14,575 nucleotides of DNA from an uncultured Acetatifactor sp. (GCA_947631715.1 CANRMK010000015.1:1-14575); one strand, 5' to 3'; numbered from the stretch's first letter, positions 6,900 through 14,486 are shown. A program made the numbers and translations. The notes: generated by a model not told the origin, from the sequence alone.

Positions 6900-8071
6900 G
6901 GAATCCGCTGTCAGATACTATCGTCAATATAAAACCCTCCGGCATACGGAAATTCTTTGACATTGTCAGTGAGATGAACGATCCGGAGGTGATCTCCCTG
7001 GGCGTTGGGGAACCTGATTTTGACACTCCTTGGCATATCCGGGACGAGGGCATTTATTCTCTGGAGCGTGGCCGGACCTTTTATACGTCAAATTCCGGGC
7101 TGATGGAGCTGAGAAAGGAAATCTGCAGCTACATGCAGCGGAGGCAGAATGTCTCCTATGACGCGGCCCACGAAGTGCTGATCACGGTGGGAGGTTCCGA
7201 GGCCATAGATATCGGCCTGCGGGCTATGGTGGATTCCGGTGACGAGGTGCTGATCCCGCAGCCGAGCTATGTGTCCTATGAACCCTGCGCCATTCTGGCG
7301 GGGGCTAAGCCGGTGATCATCGACCTGAAAGCGGAAAATGAATTCCGGCTGACAGCGCAGGAACTGGAGGACGCCATTACGGAAAAGACAAAGATATTGA
7401 TCCTGCCGTTCCCCAACAACCCCACGGGAGCCATTATGGAGCGGAAAGACCTGGAGGCTGTGGCAGAGGTCGTTTTAAAGCATGATCTGTATGTGCTGTC
7501 CGATGAGATATACGGGGAACTTACGTACAAGGGGGAGCACGTCTCCATTGTCTGTATCCCGGGCATGAGAGAGCGCACGATTCTGATCAACGGCTTCTCC
7601 AAGGCTTATGCCATGACCGGATGGAGGCTGGGCTATGCCTGCGGTCCGGCAAATATTATCCAGCAGATGACAAAGATCCACCAGTTCGCCATTATGTGCG
7701 CCCCCACCACAAGCCAGTATGCGGCGGTGGACGCGCTGAAGAACGGAGACGGGGACATTGCGGAAATGCGCAGCGCATACAATCAGAGGAGAAGATATCT
7801 GCTGGACGCTTTCCGCAGGATGGGGCTAGAATGCTTTGAGCCTTACGGCGCCTTTTATGTATTCCCCTGCATTAAGGAATTCGGCATGACGAGCGATGAG
7901 TTCGCCACAAAGTTCCTGGAGGAGGAAAAGGTGGCAGTGGTGCCGGGAACGGCGTTCGGAGACAGCGGCGAGGGATTTTTGAGGATCTCCTATGCGTATT
8001 CTCTGGAGAACCTGAAAGTGGCTATCGGCAGACTGGAGCGTTTTGTGGCGAAGCTGAGGAGCCTGGGCTGA
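6896..8071 (+). CDS. Class I/II PLP-dependent aminotransferase (AlaT-like)
   Basis: A 391-residue fold-type I aminotransferase that moves an amino group between an amino acid and a 2-oxoacid. The PLP-binding Lys is K236 in NGFSKAYAMTGWRLGY. Other active-site pieces are NNPTG (174-178), SDEIY (202-206, Asp to the pyridine nitrogen) and the substrate Arg in FLRISYA near the C-terminus. The N-terminus (LSDTI, PSGIRKFFD, ISLGVGEPDFDTPW) is like that of the B. subtilis AlaT group, so alanine transaminase is the best guess, but aspartate or aromatic substrates cannot be excluded from sequence. It overlaps the Lrp gene by 4 nt and is followed after 1 nt by trmL. Confidence 0.93.
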   Translation: MRNPLSDTIVNIKPSGIRKFFDIVSEMNDPEVISLGVGEPDFDTPWHIRDEGIYSLERGRTFYTSNSGLMELRKEICSYMQRRQNVSYDAAHEVLITVGGSEAIDIGLRAMVDSGDEVLIPQPSYVSYEPCAILAGAKPVIIDLKAENEFRLTAQELEDAITEKTKILILPFPNNPTGAIMERKDLEAVAEVVLKHDLYVLSDEIYGELTYKGEHVSIVCIPGMRERTILINGFSKAYAMTGWRLGYACGPANIIQQMTKIHQFAIMCAPTTSQYAAVDALKNGDGDIAEMRSAYNQRRRYLLDAFRRMGLECFEPYGAFYVFPCIKEFGMTSDEFATKFLEEEKVAVVPGTAFGDSGEGFLRISYAYSLENLKVAIGRLERFVAKLRSLG

Positions 8072-8072
8072 C

Positions 8073-8570
8073 ATGAATATCGTACTGCATCAGCCGGAGA
8101 TTCCGGGAAATACAGGAAATATCGGGCGTACCTGTGTTGCGGTGGGAGCCTCGCTGCATTTAATAGAACCGCTGGGCTTCCGGCTGGACGAAAAGTCCTT
8201 AAAGAGGGCCGGCATGGACTATTGGCCGCTTCTGGATGTGCACAGATATATGAATTTCCGGCAGTTCTGTGAGCAGAATCCCGATGCGAGGATCTGGATG
8301 GCCACGACAAAAGCGCACAGGACTTATGCGGATGTCTCGTATGGCCCGGACGATTACATCATGTTCGGGCGGGAGAGCGCCGGGATCCCGGAGGAGATCC
8401 TGGTGGAATATGAGGAGAACTGTATCCGCATTCCGATGCTGCCCGCTATCCGCTCCCTGAATCTGTCCAATTCCGTGGCGGTAGTCCTGTACGAAGCGCT
8501 GCGGCAGCAGGGGTTTGGCAGCCTGCAGACGGCAGGGGAGCTTCACAGGCTCAGGTGGCGCCATTTGTAA
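8073..8570 (+). CDS. trmL: tRNA (cytidine/uridine-34-2'-O)-methyltransferase TrmL
   Basis: Methylates the ribose 2'-OH of the wobble base 34 in certain leucine tRNAs, using S-adenosylmethionine. The 165-residue protein has the compact SPOUT (trefoil-knot) form of the TrmL/YibK/CspR group. It begins MNIVLHQPEIPGNTGNIGRTC, has GRESAGIPEEIL near residue 93, and has the knot motif IPMLPAIRSLNLSNSVAVVLYE near 125-145. These are the SAM-binding and knot motifs. The ATG lies 1 nt after the aminotransferase stop, with GAGGAG inside that gene's end serving as ribosome binding site. It ends the run before the next promoter. Confidence 0.95.
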   Translation: MNIVLHQPEIPGNTGNIGRTCVAVGASLHLIEPLGFRLDEKSLKRAGMDYWPLLDVHRYMNFRQFCEQNPDARIWMATTKAHRTYADVSYGPDDYIMFGRESAGIPEEILVEYEENCIRIPMLPAIRSLNLSNSVAVVLYEALRQQGFGSLQTAGELHRLRWRHL

Positions 8571-8578
8571 CAAAAGGC

Positions 8579-8608
8579 TTGCAATACAGAGCAGGGATAT
8601 AATATAAT
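8579..8608 (+). promoter_or_regulatory. Promoter of the Hpt-FapA-HD-GYP cluster
   Basis: TTGCAA (8579-8584), an 18-nt spacer, and TATAAT (8603-8608); a second overlapping TATAAT lies at 8598-8603. The start site would be near 8615, leaving about 48 nt of leader before the ATG at 8663. It begins 8 nt after the trmL stop, so the signalling cluster has its own promoter. No flagellar sigma-D-type promoter is seen here. Confidence 0.6.
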
Positions 8609-8662
8609 AAACTCGTGCTTTTACTTTAGCGGAGCAATTATTTTGGTTTGCGAGGAGGATAT

Positions 8663-9016
8663 ATGACTTTACGGGAGTGTTATGCACAATTGGAGGGTGA
8701 CTATGAGGGAACACTTGGCCGTCTCTGCAGTGAAAAGCTGGTAGAAAAGTTTGCTCTGAAATTTCTGGCTGATGACAGCTATGAGCTTTTGGAGGAATCC
8801 CTCGAGGCCGGGAATTACAGTGAGGCTTTCCGCGCAGCCCACACCCTGAAAGGCGTGAGCCTGAATCTGGGCTTTACAAAGCTGAACAGGGTCAGCGATG
8901 AGCTCACGGAGGCTCTCAGGGACTGCAGCGGGCTGGAAGATATGCAGCTGCTTGAAAATGTAAAGAAAGAGTATCAGCGGACCATCGAGCTTCTCCAGGA
9001 GCTGCAGAATGGTTGA
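8663..9016 (+). CDS. Stand-alone Hpt (histidine phosphotransfer) protein
   Basis: A 117-residue protein that is one Hpt domain. Hpt proteins carry a phosphoryl group on His between receiver domains in multistep phosphorelays. The phospho-accepting His is H60 in AAHTLKGVSLNLGF, the conserved H-x-L-K-G core, and the rest fits a four-helix bundle (RVSDELTEALR follows). It has no kinase, receiver or membrane segment. The ATG at 8663 has AGGAGG (8653-8658) just before it. A longer frame from the TTG at 8648 is rejected because it would start upstream of that ribosome binding site. The FapA-like gene begins 18 nt after the stop and the receiver/HD-GYP gene follows. The cognate histidine kinase is not in the window. 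Confidence 0.9.
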   Translation: MTLRECYAQLEGDYEGTLGRLCSEKLVEKFALKFLADDSYELLEESLEAGNYSEAFRAAHTLKGVSLNLGFTKLNRVSDELTEALRDCSGLEDMQLLENVKKEYQRTIELLQELQNG

Positions 9017-9034
9017 GGCGCGTAAAGAGGAAAT

Positions 9035-11215
9035 ATGACTAAGGAAGAGCGGGATTATTATCTGGGCGCCGGCTTTACGCAGGACCAAATCAGTGAAATA
9101 CAGGAGGGCCTTGAACTTGGCCTTGATACCTCTGTGTATGCCAAAAAGGAATTTTTTGCCATACAGATGCGTCAGATCCGTCTGGGAATGATCGAGAAGC
9201 TGCCTGTGGAGGTCTATGCTTCTCCGGTCTATGACTGGTTCCAGATGGAAGAGATCCGCAGAGGCCTGCAGGACGGGGTGGACATTAACGTATATGCCAA
9301 CCCGTCTATTTCCTATGATAAAATGCGCCAGATCCGCCTGGGCCTGAAAGACGGCGTGGATCTCTCCAACTATCAGAGACTGGATGCGGGTGTGCTCCGG
9401 GAACTGCGCAAGGCGCTGCTCTCCAAGATCTATATCGTGGAGTACATTCAGCAGGGATATGAGGCGGAACAGCTGGAACAGATCCGCATGGCTCTGGAAA
9501 AGAAGCTGAACATTAAGCCTTATCTGCACAAGGAGTTCAGAGGCGTCTCCATTCATGAGATCGCGGAGGGCCTGGAAAAGGGCCTGGATGTATCCTGCTA
9601 TGCCAAGCTGGATTTCAGCTGGCAGCAGATGAGGGAGATCCGCCTGGGCATGGAGAACCGTATCGATGTGGCCTGTTATGCCAATCCGCTCTATGACTGG
9701 CAGCAGATGAGGGAGATCCGTCTGGGGCTTGAGAATGGGCTGGACATCAGCTCTTATCATACCCTGATGTACACGGCGGCAGACATGCACAAAAAGCGTC
9801 TGGCCCTGCAGAAAACTGTCAACACGGTTCAGGATTTCTCTGTGGAGGATATCCGTTTTGAGACGATCCACAATATTTCCGTCACTGTCAGCAGTGATGA
9901 GATGGAGGCATTCCTCTATGCGCCGGACAGCAGCAAGATCACAAAGGAGCAGGTCATGAAAGCCCTGAGCATGAGCCATGTGATCAAGGGGATCCAGGAG
10001 GCGGAGATCAATAAATTCCTGCAGGGCAGATTCCATGATAAAACGATCGTGGTTGCCAAGGGAAGACCCGCTACCGAGGGGCCGGACGGATGGTATGAAT
10101 TCTTCTTTAAGACAGAGCTCGACAAGCAGCCAAAGCTTCTGCCCGATGGTTCTGTGGATTTTTCGCAGATACAGTGGTTTGAGTTTGTACAGGAGGGGCA
10201 GCGCATTGCCCTGTACCATGGAGCCCAGATGGGCGTGGGCGGATATACCGTCACCGGGAGATTTCTTCCCGCACGAAAAGGCCGCGAAAGAAGCGTGCTC
10301 ACCGGAAAGGGATTTACCCTGATGCCGGATCAGAAGACCTATACCGCCAATATCAGCGGCCGGATCGAGCTGCATGGCAACAAGATCGATATTGATAAGA
10401 CCCTGTCTCTGGAAGAGGTGAGCCTGGCCACGGGAAACATTACCTTTGACGGCAGCGTGTATGTCTCTGGGAATGTGAGTGTGGGCGCAGTGATCCGCGC
10501 CACCGGAGATGTGGTGGTGAACGGATATGTGGAATCAGCCACTATAGAAAGCCTGGGCGGCAGTGTTTTCATCAAGCAGGGCGTCAACGGCAACGGTGTG
10601 GGATATATCAACGCATCAGGCAAGGTAAGAGGGAAGTTCTTTGAATCCTGCAAGGTGATTTCCGGAGAGGAGATTCAGGCGGGATACTGTTTGAACTGCG
10701 ATCTTCACTCGGAGGATAAGATCATAGTAAGCGGCAGGAACGGTCAGGTGGCAGGCGGAATTGCTTACGCAAAGCATTATATAGATATGACATATGCGGG
10801 AAACAAGGTGGGGCTCACCACCCTGATCAAGCTGGGCATTAACGAAGAGATCTCAGAGACACAGGATGATGTGGAAGCCAGGATCGCAGAGGCTGACAAA
10901 CAGCTGGAGATCCTCAGGAATGCATATTCGGATTTCCATGTCAAATATCCGCCCGAGGTGCGTAACACGATGGCTATGTATCTGAAGATAGAGAGCGCCA
11001 TTTTTACAAAGGAACAGGAAATGGATGAGCTTCTGCAGCACAAGAAAGCGATGGAGCAGGAAATCGCGGCTGCGAAAAGTGCCTATGCGGTGATCCATGA
11101 TACTCTGTACGATGGGACGGTGTTTGAGATCAACGGCAAACACTGGGAAGCAAAGCAGATGAGGAATGTAAGGATCAAGAGAGTAAAGGAAAGAGTGGCG
11201 GTCTACAATAACTGA
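9035..11215 (+). CDS. FapA/DUF342-family protein with ten N-terminal 26-residue repeats
   Basis: A 726-residue cytoplasmic protein with no signal peptide or membrane segment. Residues 14-263 are about ten tandem 26-residue repeats with the core QMREIRLGLENGLDVS followed by Y-A; the fifth copy is worn and 2 residues short. From about 270 it follows the FapA/DUF342 plan. There is a mixed N-terminal part (including GRPATEGPDGWYEFFF), then a right-handed beta-helix around 440-600 rich in Gly and Val (VYVSGNVSVGAVIRATGDVVVNGYV), then a charged coiled coil at about 618-690 and a short C-terminal strand region. The family is named after a Vibrio flagellar assembly protein, but its molecular role is poorly known. 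Its place between Hpt and a receiver/HD-GYP gene suggests a scaffold or target of that relay, which is inference. Confidence 0.88.
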   Translation: MTKEERDYYLGAGFTQDQISEIQEGLELGLDTSVYAKKEFFAIQMRQIRLGMIEKLPVEVYASPVYDWFQMEEIRRGLQDGVDINVYANPSISYDKMRQIRLGLKDGVDLSNYQRLDAGVLRELRKALLSKIYIVEYIQQGYEAEQLEQIRMALEKKLNIKPYLHKEFRGVSIHEIAEGLEKGLDVSCYAKLDFSWQQMREIRLGMENRIDVACYANPLYDWQQMREIRLGLENGLDISSYHTLMYTAADMHKKRLALQKTVNTVQDFSVEDIRFETIHNISVTVSSDEMEAFLYAPDSSKITKEQVMKALSMSHVIKGIQEAEINKFLQGRFHDKTIVVAKGRPATEGPDGWYEFFFKTELDKQPKLLPDGSVDFSQIQWFEFVQEGQRIALYHGAQMGVGGYTVTGRFLPARKGRERSVLTGKGFTLMPDQKTYTANISGRIELHGNKIDIDKTLSLEEVSLATGNITFDGSVYVSGNVSVGAVIRATGDVVVNGYVESATIESLGGSVFIKQGVNGNGVGYINASGKVRGKFFESCKVISGEEIQAGYCLNCDLHSEDKIIVSGRNGQVAGGIAYAKHYIDMTYAGNKVGLTTLIKLGINEEISETQDDVEARIAEADKQLEILRNAYSDFHVKYPPEVRNTMAMYLKIESAIFTKEQEMDELLQHKKAMEQEIAAAKSAYAVIHDTLYDGTVFEINGKHWEAKQMRNVRIKRVKERVAVYNN
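9074..9823 (+). repeat. Tandem 78-bp coding repeats (about ten 26-residue units)
   Basis: Units begin about every 78 bp: 9074, 9152, 9230, 9308, 9386 (72-bp copy), 9458, 9536, 9614, 9692 and a partial one at 9770. Copies 8 and 9 are nearly identical at DNA level: the 24 bases at 9619-9642 recur exactly at 9697-9720, 78 bp away. This indicates a recent unit duplication. The other copies are diverged, so the array as a whole is old and kept at protein level. Confidence 0.9.
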
Positions 11216-11244
11216 CATCTGAGACGGCCGCGGAGGAAAGACAT

Positions 11245-12363
11245 ATGCGCAGTAAGGTATTGATCGTCGATGATATGGAATTGAACAGGGAGATGCTGAC
11301 AGCGATCCTGGAAAACGATTATCCGATCCTGGAAGCTGACGGCGGCAGAAAGGCGATCACAGTGATTCAGAAGCAGCAGGAGGATATCGCAGTGGTGCTT
11401 CTGGATCTGATCATGCCGGAGGTGGACGGATTCGCCGTGCTGGAGGTCATGAAGAATCAGGGCTGGATGAAGCATATTCCGGTTCTGGTGATCACGGCGG
11501 AGGATAAGGTAGATGTAGAGAGCAAATGCTTTGAGATGGGCGTTTCCGATTTTATCAGAAAACCGTTCGACAACGCGATCGTCAGAAACCGTGTAAAGAA
11601 CATTGTAGACCTGTACAGCTACCGGAATCAGCTGGAGGAAAAGGTCGAGAAACAGACGGAGACGCTGAAGAAACAGTATAAGCTCCTTGTGATGCAGGCC
11701 GAAAAGTTGAAAGAAAGCAACACGAAGATCATCGATATCCTGGGTACCGTGGTGGAGTGCCGTAATCTGGAGAGCGGAGAGCATATCAAGAGGGTGAAGA
11801 ACTTTACCAGGATCCTGGCGGAGCAGATCATGAGCGACTATCCGGAGTACGGCCTGACACAGGATAAGATCGAGGTGATCGTATCTGCCAGCGCGCTGCA
11901 TGATGTGGGAAAGATCGCCATTCCGGACAGTATTCTGTTAAAGCCGGCAAGACTTACAAAGGACGAGTATGAATATATGAAGTCCCATACCACAAGGGGC
12001 TGTGAGGTGTTGAACAATGTCCAGGGCGTGTGGGATGAGACATACAGCAAGATCAGCTATGAGATCTGCAGGCATCACCATGAGCGGTACGACGGGAAAG
12101 GATACCCGGACGGACTGGCGGGAGAAGAGATCCCGATTTCGGCACAGATGGTCGGACTGGCGGATGCCTATGACGCTTTGGTCAGCGAACGGGTATATAA
12201 GAGCGCTTATTCGGAGGACGAGGCTTTCCATATGATCGTATCGGGCGAATGCGGCGTATTTTCTCCAAAGCTGCTGGAATGCTTCCGAAAGACCAAGAAA
12301 AAGTTTGAAGCTGAGAACAGGGCGCTGAAAAAACTCCAGAGTGAAAAGGAAAAGGCGGAGTGA
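11245..12363 (+). CDS. Response regulator with HD-GYP c-di-GMP phosphodiesterase domain
   Basis: A 372-residue two-domain protein. The receiver (1-120) has the acidic pair D9/D10, phospho-acceptor D54 in LLDLIMPEVDG, T84 and K106. A coiled coil (about 128-160) joins it to an HD-GYP domain (165-360). This carries E176 and H180 (ECRNLESGEH), H219-D220 with K223 (HDVGK), H248, H277-H278, the GYP triplet at 286-288 (YDGKGYPDGL) and D307 (LADAYDAL). All metal-ligand positions look intact, including the Glu linked with three-metal sites, so it should be active. The expected reaction is hydrolysis of cyclic di-GMP, controlled by phosphorylation. It starts 29 nt after the FapA gene, behind GGAGGAAAG. 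The Hpt protein two genes upstream is a plausible phosphodonor. Confidence 0.95.
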   Translation: MRSKVLIVDDMELNREMLTAILENDYPILEADGGRKAITVIQKQQEDIAVVLLDLIMPEVDGFAVLEVMKNQGWMKHIPVLVITAEDKVDVESKCFEMGVSDFIRKPFDNAIVRNRVKNIVDLYSYRNQLEEKVEKQTETLKKQYKLLVMQAEKLKESNTKIIDILGTVVECRNLESGEHIKRVKNFTRILAEQIMSDYPEYGLTQDKIEVIVSASALHDVGKIAIPDSILLKPARLTKDEYEYMKSHTTRGCEVLNNVQGVWDETYSKISYEICRHHHERYDGKGYPDGLAGEEIPISAQMVGLADAYDALVSERVYKSAYSEDEAFHMIVSGECGVFSPKLLECFRKTKKKFEAENRALKKLQSEKEKAE

Positions 12364-12382
12364 CAGGACCGCGAGAAAACAG

Positions 12383-12697
12383 ATGAAGTTCAATGAATCA
12401 GCAGTGACAATTGGAAATTTATGGAATGTGATCACAGAGAATCAGGGAAAAAGCTTCCTGACAAAAAAGGGTCTTCCCTTTACGTATACCATTAAGGGAG
12501 GCGAACTTTTTACGGACAGGCGCGAGCGGTCCATCACCAGGAGCACCTTTGAAAAAGCCTATGAGAAGCTGGCGGCGGATCAGACAGGTGAGAATCCGCC
12601 CAGAAGGATCGTAGGCCCAAAGACCCTGAACGTGTATGGCGCACCCTATGTGTGGGCCGTTTTTGTGGGAATTGGTGTGATCAGTGATGTTTCCTGA
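12383..12697 (+). CDS. Small protein of unknown function
   Basis: A 104-residue soluble protein that I do not recognise. It has no signal peptide. It reads as a mixed alpha/beta domain: a helical N-terminus (NESAVTIGNLWNVITENQGKS), a Gly/Thr-rich central part (TYTIKGGELF), a basic segment with Ser/Thr (RRERSITRSTFEKAYEKL), and a C-terminal hydrophobic region (GAPYVWAVFVGIGVI). The basic middle helix would suit nucleic-acid binding, but that is a guess. The ATG at 12383 lies 19 nt after the HD-GYP stop, with only a weak AGGA upstream. A GTG at 12341 in frame would add 14 residues and overlap the HD-GYP gene, and is less likely. The spacing suggests it is co-transcribed with the signalling genes. 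Confidence 0.65.
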   Translation: MKFNESAVTIGNLWNVITENQGKSFLTKKGLPFTYTIKGGELFTDRRERSITRSTFEKAYEKLAADQTGENPPRRIVGPKTLNVYGAPYVWAVFVGIGVISDVS

Positions 12698-12733
12698 TCG
12701 ATATGCCATACAAAAAAAGAAAGGAAAAGGAAG

Positions 12734-14122
12734 ATGAGCGAAGAAAAGAAGATCCCATACAAGATCTACCTGGAAGAAAATGAGATGCCGGACAGCTGGT
12801 ATAATGTGCGCGCAGACATGAAGAATAAGCCGGCTCCCATTTTGAATCCGGGGACTCTGAAGCCTGTGACCTTTGAGGAGCTGCGCGGTATTTTCTGCGA
12901 TGAGCTCTGCAGGCAGGAGCTGGACGATACCACGCCCTATTTTGAGATACCTGAGGAGATCCGGAATTTCTACAGAATGTACCGTCCCTCGCCTTTGGTG
13001 CGGGCGTATTGCCTGGAAAAGAAACTGGATACTCCCGCAAAGATCTACTATAAATTTGAGGGCAACAACACCAGCGGAAGCCATAAGCTGAATTCCGCCA
13101 TTGCCCAGGCCTATTATGCAAAGAAGCAGGGGCTTAAGGGCGTGACCACAGAGACCGGCGCCGGCCAGTGGGGCACGGCGCTGTCTATGGCGTGCGCATA
13201 TCTTGGCATTGACTGCCAGGTGTATATGGTGAAGTGCTCTTATGAGCAGAAGCCCTTCCGCAGAGAGGTCATGCGGACTTACGGCGCAAATGTGACGCCG
13301 TCTCCGTCCGACACCACGGAGGTGGGGCGTAAGATCCTGGCGGAATTCCCCGGTACCACAGGCAGCCTTGGCTGTGCGATCTCTGAGGCGGTGGAGGCGG
13401 CCGTGACCCAGGAAGGCTACCGTTATGTGCTGGGAAGCGTGCTGTCCCAGGTGCTTCTGCATCAGTCTATTATCGGTCTGGAGACCAAGGCGGCTATGGA
13501 TAAGTATGGCATCAAGCCTGATGTGATCATCGGTTGTGCGGGCGGCGGTTCTAACCTGGGCGGACTGATCTCTCCGTTCATGGGCGAAAAGCTCCGGGGC
13601 GAGGCGGATTACCGTTTTGTGGCGGTGGAGCCCGCGTCCTGCCCCAGCCTGACCAGAGGAAAGTTTGTCTATGACTTCTGTGACACGGGCAAGGTCTGCC
13701 CGCTGGCGAAGATGTACACACTGGGCAGCGGCTTTATCCCTGCTCCCAACCATGCGGGAGGTCTCCGCTATCACGGTATGAGTTCCGTGCTGTCACAGCT
13801 GTACCATGACGGCTTCATGGAGGCTGTGAGTGTAGAGCAGACGGCCGTATTCAAGGCGGCGGAGGAGTTCGCCAGGGTGGAGGGCATCCTGCCTGCTCCG
13901 GAGAGCTCCCACGCGATCAAGGTCGCTATGGACGAGGCTGTAAGGTGCAGGGAGACAGGAGAGGAGAAGACGATCCTCTTCGGTCTCACCGGAACAGGAT
14001 ACTTTGACCTGGTAGCATATGAGAAATATAACAACGGTGAAATGACGGACTATATTCCGAGCGATGAAGATCTGGAAAAGGGCTTTGCCGGAATTCCCAA
14101 GTTCCCAGGCAATGAAATCTGA
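12734..14122 (+). CDS. trpB2: Tryptophan synthase beta-like protein, TrpB2 type
   Basis: A PLP enzyme of the TrpB2 group, which joins indole and L-serine to make tryptophan. At 462 residues it is longer than ordinary TrpB1 (about 400). The N-terminal extension and the motif RPSPL fit TrpB2. The PLP Lys is K118 in GSHKLNSA, the catalytic Glu is E140 in TETGAGQWG, and the phosphate-binding loop GGGSN is at 270-274. Near the C-terminus, GLTGTGYFDL forms the end of the cofactor pocket. No trpA or other trp gene is adjacent. TrpB2 enzymes are generally not partners of TrpA and are thought to salvage free indole, which would suit a gut bacterium. A different beta-replacement substrate is possible. 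AGGAAAAGGAAG precedes the ATG. Confidence 0.93.
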   Translation: MSEEKKIPYKIYLEENEMPDSWYNVRADMKNKPAPILNPGTLKPVTFEELRGIFCDELCRQELDDTTPYFEIPEEIRNFYRMYRPSPLVRAYCLEKKLDTPAKIYYKFEGNNTSGSHKLNSAIAQAYYAKKQGLKGVTTETGAGQWGTALSMACAYLGIDCQVYMVKCSYEQKPFRREVMRTYGANVTPSPSDTTEVGRKILAEFPGTTGSLGCAISEAVEAAVTQEGYRYVLGSVLSQVLLHQSIIGLETKAAMDKYGIKPDVIIGCAGGGSNLGGLISPFMGEKLRGEADYRFVAVEPASCPSLTRGKFVYDFCDTGKVCPLAKMYTLGSGFIPAPNHAGGLRYHGMSSVLSQLYHDGFMEAVSVEQTAVFKAAEEFARVEGILPAPESSHAIKVAMDEAVRCRETGEEKTILFGLTGTGYFDLVAYEKYNNGEMTDYIPSDEDLEKGFAGIPKFPGNEI

Positions 14123-14134
14123 TTGGATCGCATC

Positions 14135-14164
14135 TTGACAAAAGGCAGCTATTTACACTAAAAT
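14135..14164 (+). promoter_or_regulatory. Sigma-A promoter of the T-box transcript
   Basis: A perfect TTGACA (14135-14140), an 18-nt spacer and TAAAAT (14159-14164). It starts 13 nt after the trpB2 stop and would begin transcription near 14171. No hairpin terminator separates trpB2 from it, so trpB2 transcripts may also run into the T-box and end there. Confidence 0.7.
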
Positions 14165-14214
14165 CTTTTTATAGAACATTAGGGCAGATATAGATTGGAT
14201 CTGTCCGGGCAATG

Positions 14215-14484
14215 AGAAATAAGACTGTGAAAGGGATCAGTACAGAGTCGGAAACATCCCAGAGAGAGGGCGTGGCAGTGTAATGCTTAGGCATGGCAGT
14301 GCGGCTGAGAGGCCCTTATGCGGAGATTCTGGAACCTGCCCCGGAGTCCTGTGCGAGGGGCGTAAGCCCGGGAAGCACAGCGTAGTCCTGCGTTAAAGGC
14401 GCCAGAGGAGGGCGCATATGCGTCAATCAGGGTGGTACCGCCGGGTTTTCGGTCCCTTAAGGGGATGGAAGACCCGGCGTTTTT
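14215..14484 (+). ncRNA. T-box riboswitch, probably proline-specific
   Basis: A tRNA-sensing leader. The conserved T-box AGGGTGGTACCGCC is at 14429-14442. Stem I is closed by GTACAG (14240-14245) with CTGTGC (14349-14354) and holds an AGAGAG motif near 14261. The specifier loop contains GAA followed by CCT (14335-14337), read as the Pro codon CCU; the frame of the specifier follows the usual placement right after GAA. The antiterminator bulge reads TGGT (14433-14436), which pairs with an acceptor end having A at position 73. That fits tRNA-Pro and argues against the shifted reading TGG (Trp, whose tRNA has G73). A small hairpin GGGC-GTAA-GCCC lies in the linker. Uncharged tRNA would favour antitermination. 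The regulated gene is not visible. Confidence 0.93.
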
Positions 14485-14486
14485 GT
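14439..14486 (+). terminator. T-box intrinsic terminator
   Basis: CGCCGGGT (14439-14446) pairs perfectly with ACCCGGCG (14472-14479), followed by a run of T from 14480. The 5' arm overlaps the 3' part of the T-box sequence, so terminator and antiterminator exclude each other, as expected of a transcription-attenuating T-box. Confidence 0.92.

Noticed and set aside
8648..8662. A TTG start for the Hpt protein at 8648
   Set aside because: It lies upstream of the AGGAGG at 8653-8658 that clearly serves the ATG at 8663.
8669..10375. A 568-codon minus-strand open frame opposite the Hpt and FapA genes
   Set aside because: It mirrors the repeat array on the other strand and has no ribosome binding site or domain. 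The plus-strand frames have clear motifs.
12419..13774. A 451-codon minus-strand open frame opposite trpB2
   Set aside because: It is a shadow of trpB2, whose PLP motifs are unmistakable on the plus strand.
14331..14334. A tryptophan specifier (TGG at 14330-14332) for the T-box, tempting because trpB2 is next door
   Set aside because: The specifier normally follows GAA, giving CCT, and the TGGT bulge calls for A73, whereas tRNA-Trp has G73. trpB2 also lies upstream of the T-box, not downstream.
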